Notes under the pieces: model-generated | The model's database searches: none | Told to the model about the DNA's origin: nothing | What the model saw: only the letters and a program-made list of their open reading frames with translations | Assembly: GCA_030272585.1 (NCBI GenBank) | Contig: BSYQ01000012.1 | Location: 744,001-808,000 of the forward strand | Source: Bryopsis sp. KO-2023 | Taxonomy: Eukaryota > Chlorophyta > Ulvophyceae > Bryopsidales > Bryopsidaceae | DNA length: 64,000 nucleotides | Direction: 5' to 3' | In this document: positions 23,050 to 35,200 of the stretch, one piece after another | Layout of the letters: every line of letters starts with the position of its first letter | How positions within the stretch are numbered: the first letter of the stretch is position 1 | Translations under genes and position numbers: made by a program

Positions 23050-23372
23050 CGTAGCTCTCGTGAAATATTGGTGTAACACAATGAACAATGATCTAGCAAC
23101 ACAGGCATGCACTGAAAAATTCGAATGCACTACATCATCTTGATGCTGTCATTGCACCCGTCTGGAAAATCAGAAAAGCAAACATGTCCCTGCCAAAAAT
23201 CTTCAAAAAACACCCCACACATACAGAAAGAAAACACCACTACCTCATTTTCCCCCCTCCTCCTCCCGTTTGGTCGAGAACTGAAAACCCTGAAGTGTTG
23301 TAAATGCCCAAAGAATGGTAAGACTGCTGGATTGACGAAGGCCATCCAATCTAAAATTAGAAATTGCGGTGG
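23050..23372 (+). pseudogene. Possible third, eroded copy of the cysteine-rich family
   Basis: After TTTTCCCAG a short frame (VALVKYWCNTMNNDLATQAC) and, from about 23279, a second (KTLKCCKCPKNGKTAGLTKA...KIRNCG) have cysteine and lysine spacing like the first module of the upstream paralogues. Neither connects to the other modules. This could be a relic or part of an unrelated gene. Confidence 0.25.
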
Positions 23373-23541
23373 ATCACACTTTCTGTGGTGCATGGTTATT
23401 TTTCCTGGCTTTTTGTTTTTCTTTCCTGACCGCGTTTTTGTTATTCTGGCTCACGACCACCGCGAACCCCCCGTTTGCACACGTAGACTGGGAAAAGCCC
23501 AGTCCCCGTTTCTTTTCTCCTTCCGTTGCGCTGCTTTGGAC

Positions 23542-26500
23542 ATGGGGATAGTTACCATACACGTGTTCGACGATGCAAGGAATCTGCAGCAAGACTTCAC
23601 TTGCGAGCTCCAAACGTTGCTGGCATCCATGAGGTCAGATAACGACCCCCCGAAAGCGCGTTGAGCTGTAGGATCCCACTTTGTTGCAACGGCGGGTTCG
23701 TGTGCGTGAAAGGGTTCTTGCTCGTTAGAACACACAGCAAACTTTGACGTAGACGTCACCAGCTCACGGACTGTGTCGATTTCTTTTACGGTTGATTAGT
23801 AAAGGTCGCAATCAGCAACGTGTGTTTGGAGATAACCCCACCAATAAAAAAGTTGGAAAAAGGCACCCACTGCCCCCCCTCCCTCCCCTCCCCCCAACAA
23901 AATGAAATCCTCATGTTTCAAGATACCCAACACAACCCGAGTGGTGTGAAAACATAAGAAGTTCAAGCAATTCACAATCCCTCGAAAAATAGTTTTATTA
24001 CTCAAAGCACCTCATTACGACCACCACATCGATGCATCAGCAACAGTGATGAGGCTTTTGTCCAGATTAGTAACAGAAGCACCATAAATAATCTCTCTGT
24101 GTGTGCTCCTTCTCTTGAAATGGCTGCCTGGTCAACAGATATTTTCAAACCTACCTGAAGAAAGTTGGCGCCGCTCAAGACGTCGAAATATCGGTGCATT
24201 GCGATGTCGTGGTTTTCGCTTGGCTGCTGAGATATGCAAAAACTACTCCTGGCCCTGGGACGCCAAAGTTGACCATAGAGAATTGCCTGCCCATACTCAT
24301 CGCTTCGCATTTCCTGAAGGTGCAAAAACCCACCCGAAACTGAAACTCCTTTCTGTGCCAGCTGAAAATGTGAAGTCAATTTCTGTTGATTAATAATTAT
24401 TATGAGGGGCATGCGTGTTGATCCGAAACGTATTGCTTGTCATCGCTAAGATTCCCTGCCATGAGGCCTCCAATTGCATAATGGATCTTGAAAGGTGTTT
24501 TAACCGATATAAAAAACTCTTGACATGCATCGATGAATTGTGGGTTGAGAGGAGTATTGGGCCCATTTGCTGAGTTTTTTTGTTTTTTTGTTTGCTGCCT
24601 GGCAGATGGAATCCCTCGTGACAGAATGCGTGCAATTCATTGCAGATAATCTCCTTGCCATAATCGACATGAAAATCGACATTTCCAGCAACTCGGATGA
24701 CATACTGGGGCGACTTGCAAAGGTGCAAAAAGAATGTCGAAAGTACAGGGACTCTTTCAAGTGTTTTTTTTTTTACCAAAACATCACTGTTGATTTTTGT
24801 GCCATTTCTATCATATCGCTCATTATTGCTGTAGGGCAGAAAAAGACAATGCTTGAATGAAATTATCGAAGTCCCCCCCCCCCTTTTATCCAATAGACCA
24901 GACTGACTTTAAACAAAAATTTTGTTTGGTTTTCTTTGAGAGCCGAGAACTCTACCATTGAGTTAGTGGATTTAAGAAAAATGGCAGTTTTTTTTTCTTT
25001 TTTGAGCTAGTCACACTGAAACTTTTCAATCTGCATTTACAGGCCGTTCCTGAACAAACCCTGGAGACCCTTTGGCTTCAATCAGCCGGCCAAGAAGCAC
25101 AAGACGACGTGGATAGGTATTCAAAGGTAACTCGGTGGGGCCTCCAACCCCCTCATTCACTTGCAAAACTGTAACCATCCTTTTTTTTTTTTTTTTCACG
25201 ACAAAATCCCAAACCCAACCCTACCTCCCAGGGTGTCACTTTCTGTCGTACATATTCTTTTTTACCCTGGAAACTTTGAACCAAGAGGTCCCTTTTTTGC
25301 CACTGAGACATCCTTCGGGGCTTTTCCATTAGTTATAAAGATAAACAGAGTGGACTGAACCTTGAATGACACCAAAACGCTGCATTCCTCTCAGTCAATT
25401 TTCTTTTTCGTTTGCCTAATACAATTGTGGGTATTGTGGATGGAACAAGATGCAAGGCTGCTGAAAGCATGGCCCATGGCTTGTACGAGCACAAAGTGCA
25501 GCAATTGATCGCCGACCATCGAACGTCCCTCAGAAAATGCAAGAATTGCGGGGACTTGTTTCCTGCCAGTCAAAGAGTCAGACTGGTGTGTAGACGAGGC
25601 AAAGGCATGTCGACAAGCCTGGTTGCATCCGTGCTGGCACGAAGGGGCCAAAGGTGAAACGAAAATGTCCACATGTCTGACCGTTAGGCTTCTATGTGTC
25701 GCAGAAGCATTGACAGGAAAGTGTGCAACTTCTGGTTGTGATTGTGGGTAAAGTTCTGGGGATTTTGATCGATAATGCCCGATGCCAGCTGATAGCGCAC
25801 GCAGGAAATGGCACAATGCTTTTCAATGTTCGAGGTGCCCCTCTGATTTAGTCGAGGTCCCACCTTCAACCCTTAAAAATCAGAGCAGATGATGAGTCAT
25901 GCAACTCAGTGTAGACTGCTCACAGAAATTTTGGAATATTCATCTGCTTTTCTTGATCGACTCAGGGGTCAAGCTCTGGTGCAACACGAAATCCAACCCA
26001 CATGGAAGGTCCACACATATGTCGACGACCTTCGAGAAAAACAGCACAAAACTTGGAGGGATATCTACTGGCATCTCTGGGGCTATGCTGTTGCCCTCCC
26101 TTGCCACAGGTATGCTAGCACATACAGAGCATCTGGTGGGAACTGAAAAACAATCGGATGCAACCCAGCGGCCCCCTGACCCCACCACAAAATCTGAGTG
26201 ACAAAATTTGGATGGGGTGTCCTGCAGGTGCAACTCGAACTTTTTGGCCACTCACTGGAGGCACTGCAGCTATCACGTGGCTGTCCCCGAGTTTCAACCA
26301 GGGAGCAGGACTGGCACTTTTCCCTGCTGTGGGCAGCCCGCACACAGGCTGAGAAACGATGGGGTTGTGGACCCTGGCTCCAATGGTTGCCAAGCTAGAG
26401 AGCATCAGGCAAGGATGACTCACCCCCAAAATCTTTTGGAATCAAATTCAAGCAAACTACATTGACAATTTTAGGGGCTGGTGCGGAAGGGTCGGAAGAG

Positions 26501-27296
26501 AAAATTCAGTTGAAAAGAGTTGAGCTTCTCCACCTTTTTCATGTGGAAAGCATTGTGTTTGCTCATGACAGACACCTTACCGTGGCCGGGGTGTGACTCT
26601 TTTTCTTTTGGTGGAGTTCAGGTGTGGCCTCAGAAGGGAATGGAGCGAGCGCACCCAACATCCTATTTGCTCATTCAATACGATGTCAAAACTATGGATC
26701 ACTACGTCGATCTGCTGCAAAGCTGTGGCCACATCCTCGCCACTCCTTACAAACCACCACTCCCACCACCCAAACCCAAGCAAGGTGCCCACCGACATCA
26801 TAAAAACACACTCAAAAACCACACACACACAATGAAAACAACACAATGCCCCTCCAGATAGGTACCCAAAGCCAATACTGGATAGAACCACTCCATAAAA
26901 GTAACCCGAGCTTGAATGAGGCTTATATCCACCATTCATGAAAACAGAACATCGCGTGGCGCTGAAGCAATCAACAGAATACGAGGAGGACACTGTATCC
27001 TTGGTGGAAGCGGAGGACGAGCTGAGGGAAGATTGTGCTTCCATCAGCGATCGGGGGTCTGAGGAAGACACCAAGGAAAAAGAAAACGCCAAGGTTTCGT
27101 CGTCCGGCGGCCGCCGCCACAACGCCAACACCCCGACGAAAGAAAGAGAAGGGATGCCGAGAACGCTGTTGGGAAGGATCGCCGAGTCGACATCGTCAGG
27201 TGCCTGTTCGCATTGGTCGCCCAGCACCAAATTCAAGACCTCGACGCTCGGGAAGGCTATGCGAATGGAGCTGCTGTGGGAGGAAGATGTGGGTAA
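23542..27296 (+). CDS. SANBR: SANBR/KIAA1841-like BTB protein with cysteine/histidine zinc-binding region
   Basis: Seven exons join in phase: 23542-23633, 24139-24319, 24606-24722, 25043-25126, 25457-25653, 25966-26109, 26228-26408. They give 332 residues from the ATG at 23542. The start (GIVTIHVFDDARNLQQDFTC, then EISVHCDVVVFAWLLRYAK, IENCLPILIASHFLK) is the divergent BTB fold typical of the SANBR family (the BTB type of human KIAA1841). A helical part follows (LYEHKVQQLIADHRTSLRKC). The putative metal-binding cluster comes next: CKNCGDLFPA; a tryptophan-rich block (TWRDIYWHLWGYAVALP); CHRC formed across the exon 6/7 junction; then CSYH, FPCCGQPAHR and GCQAREH. Beyond 26408 the model is open. 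Likely distal segments are 26471-26598, 26622-26735 and about 27040-27296 (ERKRRDAENAVGKDRRVDIV, QDLDAREGYANGAAVGGR), ending at TAA or a donor. No N-terminal SANT domain is present upstream. In vertebrates the homologue restrains class-switch recombination; the role here is unknown. Exon 5's acceptor lacks a good pyrimidine tract. Confidence 0.7.
24932..24970 (-). other. tRNA 5'-half-like fragment
   Basis: On the minus strand, TCCACTAACTCAATGGTAGAG looks like the junction of an acceptor arm and D arm (D-stem ACTC/GAGT, loop AATGGTA). It is followed by a loop containing CTC. The anticodon stem does not close and there is no T arm, so this is a fragment inside an intron of the SANBR-like gene, not a tRNA gene. 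Confidence 0.35.
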
Positions 27297-27994
27297 CGCA
27301 CAAAAAATCCTGTCACCGCCTCGTAACGCCCCAGTTAGACCCTCCAGACGCAAGTTCCCACATAAATCAGACAGGACATCATGATAAAAGGTCAAATCAA
27401 CCAGACTCTTACAAAACAGTCCCCACCAAGAAGAAGATACAAAAAATTGAACCCTCCGGCTCTCCATCCCCTTTTTCTACACAGACAGGGCTCCACCACG
27501 ATCATTCCTAGATTGGTGGAATCAGAGATCCACAATCTCTATGCTGCAAGGGAGCCATGACACAAGTTTGATGTTTGTACATTCAGTCCAGCTGCGTACA
27601 AGCCTTGGTGGACCATTTGATGAATTGTCGAGTCTCAGAAGCACCCATACAGACGCCCTCCAAACCTCCCCTCAGCGCAACTTCCCAACGACCCCAGAGC
27701 TCCACTTCGAGATCACTCCGGAGCTCCACAAAGCCAAGGTCCACGAAACGACAGTTCAGACCACGAAGCGCCAGGCCAAAATAATCCAACCAACCAACCA
27801 GAGGCGAACAGGAAGGGGGTTGTGGGGTGGGGGGCTCCCTCATGAATGGAAGCCGAAAAATATCATTGCCAGCATTTTTGGAGATTGTCAATACTTGATT
27901 GTTGAAGTCGAGGTCGAGGTTGATATTGGTTTGGTGCAAGAAAACACTTCTCTGACCCCCCCTGAACGCAAAATCCTCCTAACACACGGACGAC

Positions 27995-30123
27995 CTAATT
28001 TTCTCCAGCTCTGCTTTCCTGTGACTGACATCGGCACCACCTTGTCTGGCCTTCTCCAGAAGCCCTTGCAGTTCATTCAACAGGGAATGATAGCTGGATT
28101 CTATTTTCTCGATCTGCGATTTCAGGTTAAAGGCTTGCAGCGACCCGATCGTATTTTCCAAGGTCCCCCTTGAATCGCTTCCGTCACTGGATATTTGTGT
28201 CGGCGGCCAAAAACTTTCATATCTGCAGCAAAAGAAAACCCAGTTCACAGAGCAAACAAATCATACCACCAGCTGAACTCCTTGCTGAATTCTCCATGTG
28301 GCAGATTGACCAGCAGACGAATTCTGCTTGCTGCACACAATGCCCCACTACAATGTATACGTCAGAATTTAGAAGCGAACGAAAATTATAACTAAAGAAA
28401 ATCCATCCCCAAAATTGCTGCTGGTGCCTTGATAACGCAAATTTTCCCTACCAGTTCCACTCAACTAAACCAAAACACGCCTTACTCAACCCCTCCCCAC
28501 CCTTGTTTTCCACTGCAGTACCTTTGTCGCCCTTGATTCGCTCCGACATTGGTGACCTCTACCGGAAGCTGCCCAAGTGGCATCAGAGTTTCCCCCTGCT
28601 GACTACCGTTAGAGCGAAACGCCCTGTAGCCCAGAGAAAAGGTCGCTTCGTTGTGGTCTTTCCCGAGGTTGAGCAGACACAGGATCTCCGGATGCGGGGC
28701 AGTCCGTCTCAGCACAGATTGAACTGCGGAGGGCAATGAATGAGTGACGGCTATTTCCCGCATCGTGGGGTTTGTTGCTGGACCAGGCCTGAACGAAATC
28801 CACCCCAACACGGGGTCCCTAGCGGACGATTGCTTCAGTAGGGACTGCAAGGAAAGACCTGGACCACCCACAAAAAAACTCATAGTTTGTCAATGAGGGG
28901 TTGTCTAACCCAGTCGATATCAGGCATGCTTTTTTGAAATGCATGTTGTTCATTTCCCTGTTGTTTCGTTGTTTCTTTTTTTTTTCTGAGAAAGAAAATG
29001 TGTGTGTGTGTTCATTGATTTTACCATCGATTTCTCCGGCTGCATTGTAGAACGAACACAAGGAAGTGCTGCTCATGTAAGCAGTCACAAGGGAAATTTT
29101 ATCGTGCGAACTCTGGGCCTCTGGAACATATACATATCAACAAAAAAATATGAGAAAATGAAAAAAAAACAAAAGAAGTTTGTTTTTTATTAGACATAAT
29201 TCACAACCCCCCCCCAGCGCTCACATTTATTTTCTGATGATTTTGTAAACGAAAGGAACACACCCGATCTTTCCAAAAAGGCAGCTACGGAAAGAAAAAA
29301 AAAGGGGTCACTTTTAGAAGCCAAAAAAGACGATAAGAAGCAAAAAAAATAAAAAAATGAAATAAGTGCTTGTGCTAAATTCCTTCCTTCCAACAATACA
29401 CCCATGGCTTTTTTTTGATATTTTTTTATAATGTGTTGACAATTAAAATATGCATCTGGAAGTGATGCAAGAAATATGTCAGGAAAAAAGGTTGATTATT
29501 ATTTTTTTTTCACAGGATTTTACCTTCGTTATCTTGGTGTGTCTGCGTAGTTCGAGTGTGTGCCTGCCCTGATCAGAACTCACCAAAATCATAATTCTTT
29601 CTAAATTGCTATTGTATATCATTCTTATCTCAGACTGAGCACCCTTCCCCCCCAAAAAAAATATATATATAAATATATAAAAATTAAAATTAGAAGATGT
29701 ACTATTCTGAAAGTTCAGGGCAAAAAAAATAAATCCCCACCAAAAACATAATAGTGTTCTTTACCTTAGGCATTTTTACCTTTCCTGGAAGACATTAATT
29801 TTATTACATTTATTTTGAATAAAGGAGTCAACTGCATACAGATATGCATACATACAAAAAGTATACATTTTTTTCGAATTTTTCCTGCACAGCCGATAGC
29901 AACTGCAAGGAAGGCAAACGCTCCGTTCCTAAAACGACACCCTCAACCCATCGGAACGCAAAATTCCGTCCGCATCGAGCACAACAAAAAGACAACACCC
30001 AGTCGTTCGAAAAAAAACAAACTTACCAAACAGCAATCCGTCAAAGCCGTGTGGATTTGCAGTGGTTTCTTGAAACAGCGAAGCTAACACCGTGCCGTGA
30101 AACACAACTCGATCCCGCTCCAT
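27995..30123 (-). CDS. Abraxas/Abro1-like MPN-domain scaffold protein
   Basis: Five exons (30123-30027, 29600-29524, 29118-29025, 28858-28522, 28222-27995) join in phase from an ATG, giving about 277 residues before the 3' end becomes unclear. The order matches the Abraxas family: an N-terminal strand block (VVFHGTVLASLFQETTANPH then FDGLLFG), a short SSDQ-containing segment, SLCSFYNAAGEIDG, the VLGWISFRPG strand, a long MPN- core, then a C-terminal coiled coil (QIEKIESSYHSLLNELQGLL). No JAMM zinc motif is seen, as expected for the catalytically dead Abraxas partner. In animals Abraxas scaffolds BRCC36, a Lys63-specific deubiquitinase, in BRCA1-A and BRISC. The phosphoserine BRCA1-binding tail cannot be identified. 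After EKIR (27995) an in-phase acceptor (TTCAG, about 27952) would add 119 codons to 27583 via an unusually short intron of about 43 nt. I leave that part out. Confidence 0.7.
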
Positions 30124-32257
30124 GGTACACGATATTCTTCTTTTTCCCTCGCGAGGTTGAGTTGAGTTGCAGAGCGGGGTTGCAGGGCCTTCTTGCGGGT
30201 TCGAGAGATCAACCTCAGCTGCGCGCGAAAAAAAAAGCAAATCGATGAACACTTCAGCTGTGCGTGTGGGGGCTTTCTTCCTTCGTTTGTACGTACAGGG
30301 GCGAATCGACGTAACCCCCCCCCCCCCGCCCCATTCGAAAAATTATCAAAAAAATGACGACTTTCGGCGACGGTCACATCATCTACTGATCAATTATTCT
30401 TGCATCAGTGTTTTTTTTTTCTCCCTTTTTCAAGTTTCTTGCTCCTCTTGTGTTTTTTTTCACTTTTTTTCTCTGAATGCTGGGCAGATTCCCTTCACCC
30501 ACACCCGTAACTTCGCCAAGACTGTTCCAGGAGCTTCCACACGCCTGCCCCGCCAGGTCGAATTGAAAAAGTGTGTGTTTTTTCTTTTTTTTTCCGTTGG
30601 GCTGTGTCGGAATGTCAGTCTCCAGGAGCGTTTGAGACGTCATTTTCGGAAGCGGTGTACAAAGGCGTTCGTTTCTGCGATTCATAACAGATCGGACAAT
30701 CGACACTTCCCCACACGAAAAGAGGGGAAAAGAAGTTTAAAAAAAAGAAACATAGGACTTCTAAGGGGGGAAAAAAAGAGAGAGAGAGACAAAAAAAAAC
30801 AAGCAAAAAAAAAATAGATATATTTATATGCGCGAACGACGTGCTTCTTTTGCGGAATAGGTTCCCCCTTGAGAAGAAAAGGGGAAGTGAGTTACAAAGA
30901 AAAAAGGAACCAGAATCGAGACTTGGGCGGTTTTGCTTTGGCGAAAAAGGAAGAGTGCCGAGCCGAGGTGGCGAGATTTATTTTACGAAGGGGACGACAC
31001 AGTGGGTACGTGTTTTTGTATTAATGAAGTATGAGAGGGGGAACGATGAAGGGGGGGGATTGTGTATAGAGGGGTGGGACAGTGCTGTTTTTTTTCGAAA
31101 AAGAGCTCGCTGGACTTTGGGAAGGGGAAACAGGTGAGTTATGAAACGGTGAAAGAGTGCTTCGTGGAAAAATGGTGTCTTCCATTTAGAGAGCCGAAAT
31201 TGGCGCGTTCGCGAGTGATGTCGACGAGCCCGCTCCCCACCGCTCGAAACCCGGAAAAAATTCGCGCCACGCTGCGTACGGTGCGCCGCACCGCCGTTCA
31301 AAGCGCAAAGGAAACGGGCGAGAGCATTGCCTCTGACGTCTCGGACGCTGCGGCACGAAAAATAGAGAGTGGGGGAGAGGGGGCACCTTGCGCAACCGGT
31401 TCCTCATCCCGCAGAGCCCATTGCCAGAGTGCTGCACCGAAGGCGCTGCGAAACGCGACGCGCTCCATCCCGATGCTTCTCGAACGATGTTTTGTTGCAC
31501 TTAGCCAACGTTGCTTCGCCTTTTCTTTTCGCGCCTCCAGATTGATTCCTCTTTTCGAGCGTCTTGCGGTGTTTTTGTCCCCCACCCCTATTCAGCCCTC
31601 CCCAATTACGGAGAAATCGCCGTTGCGGGTCGCGACAAGGGCGCATTTACGCGTAAGGTATATTTTCCTCGGCCCAATGCGCTTGGCCACCCACGGAAGA
31701 GGGCTGTCGTTCGCGGGTCGTCAGGAAGGAGTCCATTTTTTTAATCCTTTTTCGTCACTTTTTTGAAGTGCTGTTGTTGACGTGGAAGCGCGAAAGTACG
31801 TGTCTATCTTTGGGCGAAAAAAAAAAAAAAGAAAAAAGAAACAGAAAAAGGTGTCCGCAGGCACCCACCACCGCGTCAGTAGAAAAAAAAACCCAGCGGC
31901 AGAAACAAAGGAAAAAAAAAAGGGGGAAGAAAACGTGTCGGAAAGACGTGTCAGAGGAGGAGCAGAAAAAAGAAAATAATATATTTTATTAGTGAAGGTC
32001 GCTCTGTCGCGGGAACGCAGCGGGACTAATAGAAGGGTTTGAAATAGGGTGCGGTGTTTAGAAACAAGACCAGGAAATACATTCGCTCCCAACACTGGGG
32101 CTCCTGTGCGCCATCGTTCGAGTTGTGATGAAAGCTGTCTATAGAGATCTCTGCTCCGACCCCTTCGGTTGCTTTTTTTGGGTGGGGGGATGGTATCCAG
32201 TGGGGAAGCAGGTGTTGGGATTGGTAGAGCTGAGTTTATGACTTTTGGTGCAGTGGC
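30124..32257. other. CpG-rich shared upstream region of divergent genes
   Basis: This lies between the Abraxas-like start (minus, 30123) and the ANK/U-box start (plus, 32258). From about 30830 to 31760 it is rich in CpG (for example GCGCGTTCGCGAGTGATG) and has open frames on both strands without domains or phased exons. It probably holds two promoters and 5' untranslated exons. Poly-T and poly-A runs flank it. Confidence 0.35.
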
Positions 32258-35200
32258 ATGAAGAGAACCATACACAGTTCCTCCAAAGAGTGGGGGACGG
32301 AGTCCCACAGGGACAGCGGCGAACCGTCTTGGAAAGGAAATGTGGAAGAAGCTGCATATTCCAATGCGACATCATCGGCGGTGAGGCCTCATTATTTAAT
32401 GGGTTTATTTTTTTTAAAACCTGAATTGTTGTTTTTTGACTGCAATCTCTCTTTATTGGAGCAAAGCTTTTGTATGTTACCCCTTGTGGAGGTTTTGGGA
32501 TTTTGTCCAGCAAAAAAAAATTTGAAGATTGAGTTTGAAATAAAGTCATCAAAGTGTTGGGATTAAGGATCGTACGTGGTTGTAATGGAATGGAGAACCT
32601 GAGCTGGGCAAAAAATATTTTCACTGAATTAACCTGTCAGTCATAGCAACATGATGATGTAAAGCTGTTCAGAATCAAAGATGCTGCGGGCAGGTGTAGA
32701 CATCGATATAAAAAACTATTGGGAAAAGGACTGGCAAAGAAAAACAACTCCCTTTCTGGCGGAAAACAAAAAAAAGAAGAGAGGGAGAAAAGTTGTTTTT
32801 CTTTTTTTTTTTTAAACAAGTTTTCGCAATTGGCCAGGGGGAAGAAGGGGGCGATATCTGGGACGAATTCGTGAGGGACAATTGGTCTCCTGCGCTGGAA
32901 ACCGATTTCGGACCGGACTGGCGGGACAAGTTTTCCGAAGAAGTGATCGCAATCTTGTGGTGGGCCGTCAAGAACAGAAATCGATTGCCCAATGGAGGAG
33001 GGCCCGGAGCTTCCGGCAGCGACGAGGCCACCGGAGTAGCGGGCTCATTGCCTCAAATGGCAGCCCTTCCTCAGCCCATGTCCGTCGGAATGGCGGCCCC
33101 CATGGTGGGCATCCAGGGGCAACAACCCGGGAATTCGCCACTGGTATTTGGGTCTTTTAGGGCAGGCTCTATGGGGGAAAATCCACCGATTCAGGTGGGA
33201 ATTTAACGGGTTAATCCCCCCCCAAACATCCCTTTTTTTCTTCTTCTTCTTCTCCTTTCTTTTCGACCTGGGCCAAGTAGGCTAATTAGAGATTATGAGG
33301 GCGGCTGACAGTGGTGGACAAGGAGACCACGGGTACGGTGTTAAGCAAAACTTCCCCCCCCCCAAAAAAAAAAACACAAAACACTCTCCCATTCTTTTCC
33401 CTGTGAAAGCCTTGAAAAGCATGCTTGGTTAACAGGGTCCCTCCCCCGTCCCTCCCCCTTCCTATGGTGTGTAGGTGCCGTTTTCGGGTCTTCCATTGTT
33501 TGGCCACGATGTCCCTCAAACCCCCGGAATAGTGAAAGTGGAAGGCGGCGGGAGCTCTGGGATGACCAGCGTCCCGGTGTTGCCCTTGGTGGATCGCTAC
33601 GAGGATTCCCCATGCATGGACTTGCCCGACATCGGGGACCCCCCCTTTGCCAACGAGGATGACGGAGGCTCCGAGGCACCCTCCAGCAAGATGCAGAGAT
33701 TGCTGGAGCCCAGTTTGGACCTTTCGTTGAGCATCGAGCCCATGTTCGGGGGCCTGGCGCTGGAGGATAATAGCGACGATGATCTGCTGGACAGCGACGA
33801 ATTGGTCAGGGCGGTGATGGAGACGGAAATGGCAGTGTTTGAGGATGAGGATTTCGATCCGGAGAATCCGTTGGGGCTGGAGGAAGAAGTCAGAATTCCT
33901 CCGCCCCGGCCAGAGAAATTGAAGGTCGGGGCTGAGCTTTTCCAAATTCAGGAAACTGTTGTGCATGAAGGAAAATCCCGTGTTGATCCACACACCCCTG
34001 CGAGAAATGTGGAACTGTTGCTACCGTCCTCCTATCAAAATCGATGAAATGGGCCGTTAATAGCCATTTAGAGTAAGGCACTTGACTGAAATAATCTTAT
34101 TGCGTGCAGCCATCCGAACTTACGGACTTGGTGTGTGTGCTAAAAATAGACCATTATGGAGTTTGAATAAATCGTTGCCGCTATTTCCTTGCTCAGGTTA
34201 AGAGAACGGGTGGGACCAAACGGCAAGGCGACGAAATCGCGATTCAAGATCAACAGGGGGGATCGGCATCGATGTCTGGGTCAGGCTCAGGGTCGGTTTC
34301 GGCAGACGTCCCGAATCACTCTTTTGAAACCAACGGTGGACCTGCAGGCGGCGGAGTGGATTCCAGTACTAGCGGGGGCCTCCCACTGGACAAGCGGCCC
34401 ATGACCACCAGCTCCATCAGGAGCCCCACCAGAGATGCAAAGGCATCCAGAAGCTTTGTGTTGGATGTGCCGTACGACCCAGAGCATCCAGGGCTGGGTG
34501 TGGGGAGCGTGCCCTTCGGCGGCAGGAGTTTGCCACAGCCGTTTGGTTCGATGGATCCAGTGGGGGGATTTACCTTTGCCAGCTCTGGGACGTTTTCCAG
34601 CCCTGGAGGGTTCCCTGAACAACCCAAGAACGAAACCAGTTTCGGGGTGGGAAATGCGATCAATCGACCAGATTTTGGGTCATCGGTTGGGGATGATTCT
34701 ACGACGGGTGGGGGTGGAACGGGGCCGATGGCGGCTGGCGGCGGGTTCGGGACTCAGTCCACTGCATCAGGATCTGGGTGGTCCTCTTCGCAAGGATTTC
34801 TGTCTGACACGCTGGCTGGTGAACCTCAAAAGAAGGCTCAGAAGCATCGAGAAACAGACATTTCGGGCCAAGGGTCCTCTCGGCAGAAACCACGAACAGA
34901 AACCTGGCCTCAAACCCCAGCTGGGAACAACACGACCGAGAGCAATGCATTCGATGCCGGGCCTCAGTTTCCTGGGGTGTCCACCGGACGGCCGATAACG
35001 TTCGGAGCTCAAGCCAATTCCAGCCACCATCCTATGGCGCAAATGCACACCCAAGGAGCAGGCCCGTCAGGTCCATCCCCGGTCGTGAATTCAGTTTTGC
35101 GATCGGGATACTATGGAATCTACCCGACGGCTGCTTGGGGTGTCGCAGCCCATCCTCAGCAAATGCAGCACAGAAATTCGGGGGCGCCGATGTTTTGCGT

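Noticed and set aside
26577..27467. 296-codon minus-strand frame
   Set aside because: Serine-rich mirror of acidic plus-strand codons. The plus strand carries the phased SANBR-like exons and probable tail.
27583..27939. 119-codon minus-strand frame as the Abraxas C-terminus
   Set aside because: In phase only through an intron of about 43 nt. Tryptophan-rich composition is unlike the family tail, and plus frames are equally open.
31062..31766. 234-codon plus-strand frame in the CpG-rich region
   Set aside because: Arg/Ser-rich, with comparable frames on the opposite strand; looks like GC-rich non-coding sequence.
33286..33993. 235-codon minus-strand frame
   Set aside because: Antisense to exon 3 of the ANK/U-box gene, which has strong acidic coding character and correct phases.
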